This document shows, piece by piece, positions 25,822-33,509 of a stretch of DNA of 64,000 bases. The translations under genes and the position numbers were made by a program. The stretch covers positions 186,001 to 250,000 of the forward strand of contig NZ_QAOW01000009.1 of assembly GCF_003051005.1 (NCBI RefSeq). The letters run 5' to 3'. Below the pieces are notes generated by a model, which saw nothing but the letters and a program-made list of their open reading frames with translations, ran no database searches and was not told the origin of the DNA. Each line of letters begins with the position of its first letter. Position 1 is the first letter of the stretch. Source of the DNA: Rhodococcus sp. OK519 (lineage in GTDB: Bacteria; Actinomycetota; Actinomycetes; Mycobacteriales; Mycobacteriaceae).

Positions 25822-26561
25822 GTCCATCCCCCCTCGTTCGGATCGATGCGGGTGATCGCGGCACCGCCGTGCACCAGCAGCAGATCGTGGTCCGCGACGT
25901 CGGCGATCAGCGTGGCGTCGACGCGTTCCTCCCCCGTCGACGTGCGCACCAGGACTCCGTCGAACGGATTCCCCGGCACCAGAATCACTTCCGCGATTCG
26001 TCCCTCGTCACTGCACGTGACGCACACGTCGTCGGCGCACTCCGACTCCGGTACCTCCAGCAGCCCCTGATGCTCGAAGCAGACGTGGGTGAGCTCCCAC
26101 AGCAGGTGGTACATCAGCACGAACCGACCGGTCGCCGGCACCATCGGATCATCGGACTCGACCCACAGGATGTGGGTAGCCGCGCCCGCCGGCGGCCTGG
26201 GCCCCGAGCCGATCCAGATCGTGTCCGCACCCCACGCCGGGGCGCGCCGCATGATGTCCCGGACCTGACGCTGATCGGCGGAGGCCACCGCGAGGATCAC
26301 GTCACCGGGGCGCGTCGCGACGCGGCACTGCGCAACGGGGTCGGGTTCGACGAGCGACACCGACGGCAGCGCCCGTTTCCCCATGATCACCGGATGGACG
26401 AACTCGACCGCCACGTGATGGGCGTGCGGCTCCCACTGCGGCGAGACCACCCACAGGGTCGCGCCGTGCTGGAAGCGTCGGGCCAGCGCCAGTGCCGCCG
26501 CGGCCAGGTCGGCGGACAACTCCCGGTCGATCAGTTCCACCGTCGTATCGCTTGTCGTCAT
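25818..26561 (-). CDS. fusion of a sugar-isomerase-like domain with a HypC-like domain
   Basis: A 247-residue protein with two parts. Residues 1 to about 170 resemble a SIS/GmhA-like Rossmann domain (AALALARRFQHGATLWVV; RPGDVILAVASADQRQVRDIMRRA; ADTIWIGSG) but lack the clear SGNS loop. Residues about 180-245 resemble HypC: ADDVCVTCSDEGRIAEVI, VDATLIADVADHDLLLVHGGAAI. A CVTC motif stands where free HypC has its MCLGIPG N-terminus, so the cysteine is internal. It overlaps hypF upstream by 4 bases and the SIS gene downstream. Function is unknown; a hydrogenase-type-specific assembly factor is likely. Confidence 0.75.
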   Translation of the reverse strand: MTTSDTTVELIDRELSADLAAAALALARRFQHGATLWVVSPQWEPHAHHVAVEFVHPVIMGKRALPSVSLVEPDPVAQCRVATRPGDVILAVASADQRQVRDIMRRAPAWGADTIWIGSGPRPPAGAATHILWVESDDPMVPATGRFVLMYHLLWELTHVCFEHQGLLEVPESECADDVCVTCSDEGRIAEVILVPGNPFDGVLVRTSTGEERVDATLIADVADHDLLLVHGGAAITRIDPNEGGWT

Positions 26562-28936
26562 GAATGCACCCCATCGATCGTTGTTCGTGCCCGACGCCGG
26601 TTGCCGAGCAGCGCCGTTCCGAGCGCCGCCTGCCCCAGCGAGAGTCCCCCATCGTTGGCTGGGACCACGTGGTGCGTGAGCACCCTCAGCCCCTCCGTCT
26701 CCAGGGCTGTCCGGACGAGGGTGGTGAGCACCCGGTTCTGGAACACCCCACCCGTCAGGCCCACCGTCTCGATCCCCGACGCCCGAGCGATGTCGATCGC
26801 GAGCGCCGCCGTCGCCGACGCCAAGGCTCGGTGGAACCCGCGGGCCAACTCCGACGGCGATGTTCCGTCCCGCACACCCGCCACCAGACCGGCGAGCAAG
26901 TCGCCGAGCAGCAGTTGCCGATCCGACACGGACATCTCGAGCGGTGCGGGACGCTCAGCCGTCCGGGCCAGCGCCTCGAGTTCCACGGCGGCCTGGCCCT
27001 CGTATGTGACGCGGTGCCGCACACCGAGAATCGATGCGACTCCGTCGAACAGCCGGCCGACGCTCGTGGTCCGCACGCACCCGAGGCCTGAACGCAGTTG
27101 CGCCACGACGAGTGCCCGTTCGCTCGCCTCGAGAGCGCGGGCACAGGGCAGGTCGTCGGAGTCGAGCAGACCCACCTCGTCGAGGAGCGCCAGCGCCACG
27201 CGGGCCGGATTACGCACCGCGACATCGCCGCCCGGCAATGAGAACGGCTGCAGATGCCCCGCCCGGCCGACATCGCCGAGATCGGTGCCGACGAGCAGCA
27301 TCTCGCCGCCCCACACCGTGCGATCGCAGCCGTAGCCGGTGCCGTCGAACGCGATGCCCAGCAGCGGAGTCCCGATCACATGGTGCTCGGCGGCGAGGGC
27401 CGCGACGTGCGCGTGGTGGTGTTGCACGGTCGCGAGCGGTACACCCGTGCGGGCGCTGTAGTCCTCCGCCCAGTTCCGCGTCGAGTACCCGGGATGCTCG
27501 TCGGCCACCACCAATTCGGGGCACACGTCCTGCAGCGCGGTCAACTGCGCGACGGCGTGCTCGAATGCCTGCCGGCTCTCGAGGCTGCCCATGTCGCCGA
27601 GATGCCCGGAGCAGAAGGCGAAGTCTCCCCGGGTGAGGCAGAAGGTGTTCTTCACCTCGGCGCCCACGGCCAGTACCGTCGGCCCCGGCCCGTCGAGCAG
27701 GAGCGGCAGCGGCGCGTATCCGCGCGAGCGCCGGATGGGCTGCACCTCGCCGTCCACCACCGTGAGCACCGAGTCCTCGCACGGCACCGCGATGTCGCGG
27801 TCGTGCAGGAGAAGCGCGTCCGCGATGCCGGACAGTCGCTGCCGCGCATCCGCGTTCGTGAAGCAGAGGGGTTCACCGCCCAGGTTGCCGGACGTCATCA
27901 CCAGCAGCCTCGGCACCTCGGCGCGACTGCCGGGTACCGGCGCGAACAGCAGGTGGTGCAGCGGCGCGTACGGCAGCAGGATGCCGAGTTCGTCCAGGCC
28001 CGGCGCCACCTCGGCGGCAATCACGTCTCCGGGCCCCGCGTGGAGCAGCACGATCGGGCGGGCCGGACTGCCCAGCACGGCTGCCTCGACGTCGTCGATC
28101 GCGCAGACTGCCCGTGCCGCCGCCAGGTCCGCGGCCATCACCGCGAACGGCTTCGCGGGACGCTGCTTGCGGTCGCGAAGCCGTCGGACCGCAACGGGAT
28201 CGGTGGCGTCGCACACCAGATGGAAGCCGCCGATGCCCTTGACCGCCACGACGCCGCCCGCCACGATCACCCGCTGGACGAGCGCGAGAACCGCGTCGTC
28301 CCCGTCGGTCCGGACGCCGTCCTCCTCGACGAACACGCGGGGGCCGCACTCGGGGCAGCAGATCGGTTGCGCGTGGTAGCGGCGGTCGGCGGGGTCCTCG
28401 TACTCGCGCGCACACCGCGCACACATCGGGAAGGACGCCATGGTGGTCGCGGGCCGGTCGTACGGCAGATCCGTCACGACCGTGTAGCGGGGACCGCAGT
28501 TGGTGCAGTTGACGAACGGATGCCGGTAGCGCCGGTCGGCGGGATCGGCCATCTCACGCGCGCAGTCCGCGCAGATCCCGACGTCGGGCGGGACGAGGGT
28601 GCGCGCCCCGGGGGTGTGCATGCTCGGGACGATCCGGAATCCGGGCGGCTCCTCGACCGGTTCGCTCACCTCCTCGACGGTCACGTCGAGGACCACGGCC
28701 AGCGCGGGTGCGTCGCGACGCACCCGCTCCGCGAACTCCACGAGGAGCTGCGGCGGCCCCTGCGCCTCGACGAAGACGCTCACCTCGTCGTTGCCGCAGT
28801 GCCCCGTCAGCCCCAGTTCCCCCGCGAGGCGTGCGACGAACGGGCGGAACCCCACCCCCTGCACCACTCCACGCACGATCAGCCGGTGCCGCTCCATCGC
28901 GACCCGGCCGACCTGTGTCTCGGGAGCGGCCGTCAC
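26558..28936 (-). CDS. hypF: carbamoyltransferase HypF
   Basis: A 792-residue enzyme that transfers the carbamoyl group from carbamoyl phosphate to HypE. Domains in order: acylphosphatase-like (residues 12-100, GVVQGVGFRPFVARLA), two zinc fingers (CADCAREMADPADRRYRHPFxNCTNCG and CARCAREYEDPADRRYHAQPICCPECG), a YrdC-like domain (KGIGGFHLVCDA, LRDRKQRPAKPFAVM), and a Kae1-like carbamoyltransferase domain (VQHHHAHVAALAAEH, GIAFDGTGYG, GLTGGVFQN). All motifs are present. It overlaps hypC by 4 bases. Confidence 0.96.
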   Translation of the reverse strand: MTAAPETQVGRVAMERHRLIVRGVVQGVGFRPFVARLAGELGLTGHCGNDEVSVFVEAQGPPQLLVEFAERVRRDAPALAVVLDVTVEEVSEPVEEPPGFRIVPSMHTPGARTLVPPDVGICADCAREMADPADRRYRHPFVNCTNCGPRYTVVTDLPYDRPATTMASFPMCARCAREYEDPADRRYHAQPICCPECGPRVFVEEDGVRTDGDDAVLALVQRVIVAGGVVAVKGIGGFHLVCDATDPVAVRRLRDRKQRPAKPFAVMAADLAAARAVCAIDDVEAAVLGSPARPIVLLHAGPGDVIAAEVAPGLDELGILLPYAPLHHLLFAPVPGSRAEVPRLLVMTSGNLGGEPLCFTNADARQRLSGIADALLLHDRDIAVPCEDSVLTVVDGEVQPIRRSRGYAPLPLLLDGPGPTVLAVGAEVKNTFCLTRGDFAFCSGHLGDMGSLESRQAFEHAVAQLTALQDVCPELVVADEHPGYSTRNWAEDYSARTGVPLATVQHHHAHVAALAAEHHVIGTPLLGIAFDGTGYGCDRTVWGGEMLLVGTDLGDVGRAGHLQPFSLPGGDVAVRNPARVALALLDEVGLLDSDDLPCARALEASERALVVAQLRSGLGCVRTTSVGRLFDGVASILGVRHRVTYEGQAAVELEALARTAERPAPLEMSVSDRQLLLGDLLAGLVAGVRDGTSPSELARGFHRALASATAALAIDIARASGIETVGLTGGVFQNRVLTTLVRTALETEGLRVLTHHVVPANDGGLSLGQAALGTALLGNRRRARTTIDGVHS

Positions 28937-29199
28937 GGCGACGCGCCCCCGTCGATCCGCGGTTCACGGGGCCGGCCCATCATCTCCAGGCCTGCCATCG
29001 CCTGCGCTGCACCGTCCGCGTCGACGCGTTCCACCGCGAAACCCATGTGGATCACCACCCAGTCGCCCGGGTCGAGAACGGTGTCCTCGAGCATCCCGAC
29101 GTTGACCTTGCGTTCCATGCCTTCCACATCGACCAGCGCCAACTGGCCGCCGTAACCCTCGAGCATCCGGACCACCCGTCCCGGTATTCCCAGACACAT
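28933..29199 (-). CDS. hypC: hydrogenase maturation chaperone HypC (first copy)
   Basis: An 88-residue HypC beginning MCLGIPGRVVRM with the essential Cys2 and the family block GDWVVIHMGFAVERVD. It sits between the maturation protease (stop 3 bases upstream) and hypF (4-base overlap). Having this copy close to the structural genes and protease suggests it may be the one that chaperones the large subunit; that is an inference from position. Confidence 0.95.
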   Translation of the reverse strand: MCLGIPGRVVRMLEGYGGQLALVDVEGMERKVNVGMLEDTVLDPGDWVVIHMGFAVERVDADGAAQAMAGLEMMGRPREPRIDGGASP

Positions 29200-29202
29200 C
29201 GC

Positions 29203-29697
29203 TCAGCCCTCCACGCCGACGCCGGCACCGAACTCGGTGAGCACCGCCCGGACCGCGGCCGCGGCGTCGGGGACCGCCCGCGCGACCGGTTCCGACAGGC
29301 CGATCCGCTCGTCGACGTCACGAACCTGACAGCCGACGACGACGGTGCGCGGCAGGGTGCCGCCCAGGGCCGCAAGGCTCGCGAACACCGAGGCCGGATC
29401 CATCGCGTGCGCGTCCAGTTGCGGTGCGGTGTCGGGGTTCTCGCGATCCACCTCGAATGCCCGCACCGCACCGGGGGCGCCCCGATCGGGAAGCGCATCC
29501 ACCAGCACGAGTCCGTCCCACCCGTCCAGCAGGTCGTACGCGAGGTGCATGCCGCGGATTCCGTAGTCGACCGCGCGCACCCCGTCCGGCAGTGGACCGG
29601 CCGCCACCGCCCGCAGCGTCTCCGGCCCGAAGCCGTCGTCGCCGAGGAAGATGTTGCCGATCCCCGCAATCAGCACGCGGGGTGACGCGGACGTCAT
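29203..29697 (-). CDS. hydrogenase maturation endopeptidase (HyaD/HybD family)
   Basis: A 164-residue protease that removes the C-terminal peptide of the large subunit once nickel is inserted. Family features are the N-terminal GIGNIFLGDDGFGPE (first metal-binding acid), YGIRGMHLAYDLLDGWDGLVLVDALP (second acid region) and a C-terminal part without the usual His clearly marked. The large subunit in this window has a matching 22-residue extension after its final DPCLPCGVH motif. The gene lies 4 bases after a 39-residue small protein and 3 bases before hypC. Confidence 0.93.
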   Translation of the reverse strand: MTSASPRVLIAGIGNIFLGDDGFGPETLRAVAAGPLPDGVRAVDYGIRGMHLAYDLLDGWDGLVLVDALPDRGAPGAVRAFEVDRENPDTAPQLDAHAMDPASVFASLAALGGTLPRTVVVGCQVRDVDERIGLSEPVARAVPDAAAAVRAVLTEFGAGVGVEG

Positions 29698-29701
29698 GCC
29701 G

Positions 29702-29821
29702 TCACATCCGCCGCATCCGCAGGTACCGCTTCATGTCCGGTATCGAACGGACCGTGATCCACACGCCCGCCGCGGCCACCGCGGCGAACAACACGGTCGA
29801 GACCATTCCCACTGCTCTCAT
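29702..29821 (-). CDS. 39-residue single-helix membrane protein (DUF6893-like)
   Basis: A very small reading frame wedged between the 482-residue protein (4-base overlap, ATGA) and the protease (4-base gap), so both ends fit the operon exactly. The product MRAVGMVSTVLFAAVAAAG.. has one hydrophobic helix (about residues 5-22) and a basic tail SIPDMKRYLRMRRM. I recall such peptides as the DUF6893 small-protein family. It could anchor or recruit the otherwise soluble hydrogenase to the membrane; that is an inference. Confidence 0.7.
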   Translation of the reverse strand: MRAVGMVSTVLFAAVAAAGVWITVRSIPDMKRYLRMRRM

Positions 29822-31266
29822 GACTGACTCTCCTCTCGGTCGTCCGCCTCGCCGCCGACCGGGTCGAGCGGTTCCACCTCGTCGGGGGCGAAGTACAGGT
29901 AGCGGCCGTACCACTCGTGCAGTTCGGCCGCCGGGTCGTCGACCAGCACCACGCCGACGTGCGTCCCACCGTCCACGTCGGCATGCACGGTCGCGACCCG
30001 AGCGACCTGACCGGCGAAGAACAGGTCCTGCGCATCCGCGCGCCGCGACGGCTTCAACCGGACCATGCTGCCCTTCGCGACCCGGACACCGCCGACCAGC
30101 ACGCCGTCGGTTGCGGGCCGAACACTGGTGTCCGCAGCCGGATCCCACCACGGGACGTCGTCAGGCACCTCGGGCACCAGTCCGCCGGGCGTGACGAACG
30201 TCGGTGGTTCGCCGAGACCCGAGGCCGGCGGATCGAACGCGCGTGGATCGCGCAGCGCTCCGTGCAGTCGCTGCATCTCGTCCGGCGACATGTTGTCGCA
30301 GCGATCGATGATCGCCGCGGCCCGCGGGTCGGTGGCCCGTGCCTGCGCCTTCTCCTCGTCGGTCAACGTCATGATCCGCAGGGTGAGGATCTCGTCGATC
30401 TCGGTGGCGTCGAACAGGTCTCCGCCGCTCTCCTCCGCCACCTCGGGGTGGTCGTACAGGATGATCGGGGACGCGAGGATCACATCGCTGGTGCCGGGGA
30501 GAGACGGATTCTGCTCGCCTGCGAGCACCGGATGGCACCGATACTGGCGGCAGCCGTCGACTGCGGCAGTGAACTCGGCGGGCGGGTCGACGAGCGACAC
30601 GAAGCGGGCTCCCGACGCCTCCACGATCAGATGGGCGCCGATGAGCGAGTGCCGGATCGCGGTGTCCTTCACTGCGACATCCGGGCGATCCAGGACATCG
30701 AGGGACGCGGTGTTCCGCACCTCCAGGCGCACACGAGGCGCGCCCTGCGTCGTCGTGACGCTCAGGTCCACGACACCGCGGACCGGAAAGCGCTCCCGCA
30801 CCAGTCGAGCCGTCGCTCCCAGCTGTTCGACGTCCGCCCCGCCCGGCGCGGAGACGTCGACGGTGGTACCCGCCAACAGTTCCGCGATCGTGAAGGCGCC
30901 GAGCGGGATCTCGACCTCGACGGCCTCGTCCCAGGTGACCCAACGCCGGCCGTCGACGGTGAGTTCCGGGACCGGTTCGTAGCCTGTCAGCCCGTCCGTC
31001 TCGGCAGTCCGCACCTGAAGTTGCAGGAACCGCAGCACCGGTTCGACGACCGAATCGTCCACACCCCGGTCGAGCACACACTCGACGCGCATCGTCGCGT
31101 CCTCGCCCACGCCGCGGTCCGCGGCACCCACCGGACCGAGCACGCCGAACTGCCAGCGTGACTGGTTCTTTCCCGATGTCGAGCGATACGGATACAGCAA
31201 GTAGCCCTCGTACAGCACCGCGTCGGCCACGGCCCGCACCCGCGTCAGATCACCGATCTCGGTCAT
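29818..31266 (-). CDS. hydrogenase-cluster protein of unknown function, 482 residues
   Basis: A large soluble protein found within the hydrogenase operon, starting at an ATG overlapping the DUF6084-like gene stop. The N-terminal part (about 1-300) is rich in beta-strand-like segments and includes LYEGYLLYPYRSTSGKNQSRWQFG and SIIGAHLIVEAS-type patterns. A helical middle part contains LRIMTLTDEEKAQARATDPRAAAIIDR. The last 100 residues (GVRVAKGSMVRLKPSRRADAQDLFF; GVVLVDDPAAELHEWYGRYLYFAPDEVEPL) look like a small SH3-like barrel. No catalytic motif is recognised. Co-occurrence with group 1h hydrogenases suggests a partner or assembly factor. Confidence 0.75.
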   Translation of the reverse strand: MTEIGDLTRVRAVADAVLYEGYLLYPYRSTSGKNQSRWQFGVLGPVGAADRGVGEDATMRVECVLDRGVDDSVVEPVLRFLQLQVRTAETDGLTGYEPVPELTVDGRRWVTWDEAVEVEIPLGAFTIAELLAGTTVDVSAPGGADVEQLGATARLVRERFPVRGVVDLSVTTTQGAPRVRLEVRNTASLDVLDRPDVAVKDTAIRHSLIGAHLIVEASGARFVSLVDPPAEFTAAVDGCRQYRCHPVLAGEQNPSLPGTSDVILASPIILYDHPEVAEESGGDLFDATEIDEILTLRIMTLTDEEKAQARATDPRAAAIIDRCDNMSPDEMQRLHGALRDPRAFDPPASGLGEPPTFVTPGGLVPEVPDDVPWWDPAADTSVRPATDGVLVGGVRVAKGSMVRLKPSRRADAQDLFFAGQVARVATVHADVDGGTHVGVVLVDDPAAELHEWYGRYLYFAPDEVEPLDPVGGEADDREESQS

Positions 31267-31904
31267 GTCGCCACCTCCCCCGCGCCGTCGAGCAGTTCGG
31301 TGACGGCCTGGTCGAGCCCGAGCAGGCCCCGAGCCGCCTTGAACCTGACCAGCGCCTCGATGGTGTCGTGGTCGAGCCGCACCCAGCCACTGGACGGGAA
31401 GTTCTGCCGCACGACGTCGCGCCACGTCTCGACCGGAAGGTCGAACGGCGCCTCCCGATCCCACGGGATCTGCTCGACACCGAAACCGTTGGTGCCCTTC
31501 GTGAAGATCGTGCCGCTGAACAGGAATCCGAGCGGGACGGTTCCGTCGTCGAGTGCGTGCAGGTATTTCGACGCCGTCACCTCGAAGTCGTACGTGCACG
31601 GCAGCACCAGTTCGGTGATGCACTCACCGGTGAAGCCGGGCACCACCGCCGACGTGTGCAGCCACGGGAACGTCGACAGCGTCGTGCCCCAGCGTTCACG
31701 CGGGCCGAACAGATCGAGCAGTCCGGCTTCCTCCCGCTCCGTGTACCGACGCCGTCTCGGCTCGATCCGGATTTGGCACCGCAGCGCCATCGCGTGGACG
31801 ACGGCGCCCGTGGTCTCCGCGATCCGCAGTCGTGCAATCAGGTTGGGCGTCACCGCGAACGGTTCCGGACCGACCGACAGCACCGAGAAGTCGAGAGCGG
31901 TCAC
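31263..31904 (-). CDS. hydrogenase-cluster protein of unknown function (DUF6084-like)
   Basis: A 213-residue protein that I associate, from memory, with the DUF6084 family of actinobacterial hydrogenase clusters. It starts at the GTG at 31904, which has GGAGGTG about 5 bases upstream; earlier in-frame codons run antisense through other genes. Recognisable stretches are ALRCQIRIEPRRRRYT, GLLDLFGPRERWG, CTYDFEVTASKYLHALDDG and PLGFLFSGTIF. The chain is beta-rich with no cofactor motif. Both ends overlap neighbours by 4 bases, showing tight coupling to the DUF5947-like and 482-residue proteins. Confidence 0.75.
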   Translation of the reverse strand: MTALDFSVLSVGPEPFAVTPNLIARLRIAETTGAVVHAMALRCQIRIEPRRRRYTEREEAGLLDLFGPRERWGTTLSTFPWLHTSAVVPGFTGECITELVLPCTYDFEVTASKYLHALDDGTVPLGFLFSGTIFTKGTNGFGVEQIPWDREAPFDLPVETWRDVVRQNFPSSGWVRLDHDTIEALVRFKAARGLLGLDQAVTELLDGAGEVAT

Positions 31905-32572
31905 GATGCACCTCCGTCGGGCCTCGCGACGCTGCGACGCTCGACGCGGGCGAAGAAGTCGTCGAGTTGCGCTCGCGCGTCCTGGCCGCCGTCGAACCCC
32001 CGCCAGCACCGGCGGAGCCGGCCCACCAGTTCGTAGCACGCATCGATCGGCAACAGGTGGCACTCGGCACCCGCCGGCCCGGTGTTCGGCACCCGGATGA
32101 GCAACGCCTCGACGTCCGGCGCCACCGTCGACAGCGCCGGGTTCTCGTCGATCACCGCGGCCCACGCGTCGATCGGCAACTCCGATTCGGTGGCGCCCGC
32201 CGGCCCCGGATAGAAGGCGACGGTGCGATCCTGGTCGGAGTTCCGGAAGAAGAAGGCCAGCCCCACCGGTATCTCGAGTCCGTCCCACCGACCGGGTCCG
32301 AGCCGGAAGTCCGGGAACGACAGGTACCGATCGGGCACCGCCCGATACCTCAGTTCCGCGCCCGGTTCGGCGAACAACAGATAGCAGGGGCGGCACACGC
32401 ACATCAGTTGCCGTCCCGCCATGTTCACTACGTGCGAGTGCTCGTCGGCGATGGGTACGGCGCACATCTCGCACCGCTCCCCCGCTGCCCGTGCGGGACG
32501 TTCGGCGGCGATTCGACGAAGCACCCCCAACGCCGATCCGCTGGGGGTACGAGGGCCGGGCGCGGCCGTCAT
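31901..32572 (-). CDS. hydrogenase-cluster protein with zinc-ribbon-like cysteines (DUF5947-like)
   Basis: A 223-residue protein recalled as the DUF5947 family. Its N-terminal third holds CEMCAVPIADEHSHVV and CVCRPCYLLF, that is CxxC plus CxCxxC, a likely zinc ribbon or metal site. The rest (FPDFRLGPGRWDGLEIPVGLAFFF; AFYPGPAGATES; CYELVGRLRRCWRGFDGG) is family-specific. The ATG overlaps the stop of the iron-sulfur protein gene. Its position right after the hydrogenase structural genes suggests a role in assembly or electron transfer; the cysteines could bind iron instead of zinc. Confidence 0.78.
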   Translation of the reverse strand: MTAAPGPRTPSGSALGVLRRIAAERPARAAGERCEMCAVPIADEHSHVVNMAGRQLMCVCRPCYLLFAEPGAELRYRAVPDRYLSFPDFRLGPGRWDGLEIPVGLAFFFRNSDQDRTVAFYPGPAGATESELPIDAWAAVIDENPALSTVAPDVEALLIRVPNTGPAGAECHLLPIDACYELVGRLRRCWRGFDGGQDARAQLDDFFARVERRSVARPDGGAS

Positions 32573-33501
32573 CCCGTCACCGCCGTGGGTACCGCGACGG
32601 ACAGGATGCCGTCGCGGGTGAGCACCGGCAGCGGATCGAGGTGGCCGTCGGGCTCCTCTACGCCGATGCCCGCACGGCGAACGTCGTAGTGGGCGCGGCA
32701 ACTCGGACAGCGCAGTACCGCGTCGTTCACGCCGCCCCCGGCCCGGCGCTGCATCGAGGTTCCTGCCATCGAGTTCCCGCAGGCGGGGCACCGGTCCCGG
32801 TACGCGAACACCTCGTCCCCGAGCCGGCACACCAGCATCGGCAGGCCTCCCACCGTGAACCCGCCCACCTCACCCGGTGCGAGGTCCGCGAATTCCTCCG
32901 CCGACAGCCACGTTCCGCTCTGCTGCGCGTCCTCACGCACGTGCGACATCAGCGAATCCACCGTGAACACACCGGGTGTGGGTGCGGTCTCGCTGTCCTC
33001 GGTCTCCACCTCGATCGCACTCGTCTCGGGGGCCGCGGCCTGCACGGCACCCTCGACCGCGAGCTGCAAGGTCACCGCCGACGACGGACACCCGTGGCAG
33101 CTGCCCAGCAGCCGCAGCCGGACGACGCCGTCGGTGACGTCCACCAGTTCGACGTCTCCGCCGTGCGATCCGAGGTACGGGCGAACGCTGTCGAGCGCCG
33201 TCCGGACGCGGGTCTCGACGTCGTGCGGGTGCAGTCCACTGACCAGCAGCACGCTCGACACCAGTTCGTCGGCCGCAAGTTCGTCGACCAGGCCGGGGGT
33301 GCGGGCGGTGAGCGCCAGGACGCGTCCGAGCGCCTCGCCGTACAGGTCCACGACCTCACGGACCAGTTGCTCGGCCCGCTCTCTGGCTACGGGTCCGCCG
33401 GCGGAGGCGGCGTCCAACAGCGCCTCGATCCGATCGCCGGCCTCCCGCCAGCGATCGGATTCGTGCGTTCGTTCTCGCGTCTCGTCCTGTGTTCTCCCCA
33501 T
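32569..33501 (-). CDS. hhyE: NifU-domain / Rieske-like iron-sulfur protein, HhyE-type electron partner
   Basis: A 310-residue fusion. Residues about 85-165 are a NifU C-terminal-like domain (RPYLGSHGGDVELVDV; GSCHGCPSSAVTL with the CxxC). Residues about 200-300 have a Rieske-like frame (FADLAPGEVGGFTVGGLPMLVCRLGDEVFAYRDRCPACGNSM...LRCPSCRAHYDV). The usual Rieske ligands CxH and CxxH are replaced by CPAC and CPSC, so the site has four Cys. In Mycobacterium smegmatis a Rieske-type protein, HhyE, next to the group 1h hydrogenase is proposed to relay electrons to the respiratory chain; this gene holds that place directly after the large subunit. The symbol is by analogy. Confidence 0.8.
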   Translation of the reverse strand: MGRTQDETRERTHESDRWREAGDRIEALLDAASAGGPVARERAEQLVREVVDLYGEALGRVLALTARTPGLVDELAADELVSSVLLVSGLHPHDVETRVRTALDSVRPYLGSHGGDVELVDVTDGVVRLRLLGSCHGCPSSAVTLQLAVEGAVQAAAPETSAIEVETEDSETAPTPGVFTVDSLMSHVREDAQQSGTWLSAEEFADLAPGEVGGFTVGGLPMLVCRLGDEVFAYRDRCPACGNSMAGTSMQRRAGGGVNDAVLRCPSCRAHYDVRRAGIGVEEPDGHLDPLPVLTRDGILSVAVPTAVTG

Positions 33502-33509
33502 CCGTCACC

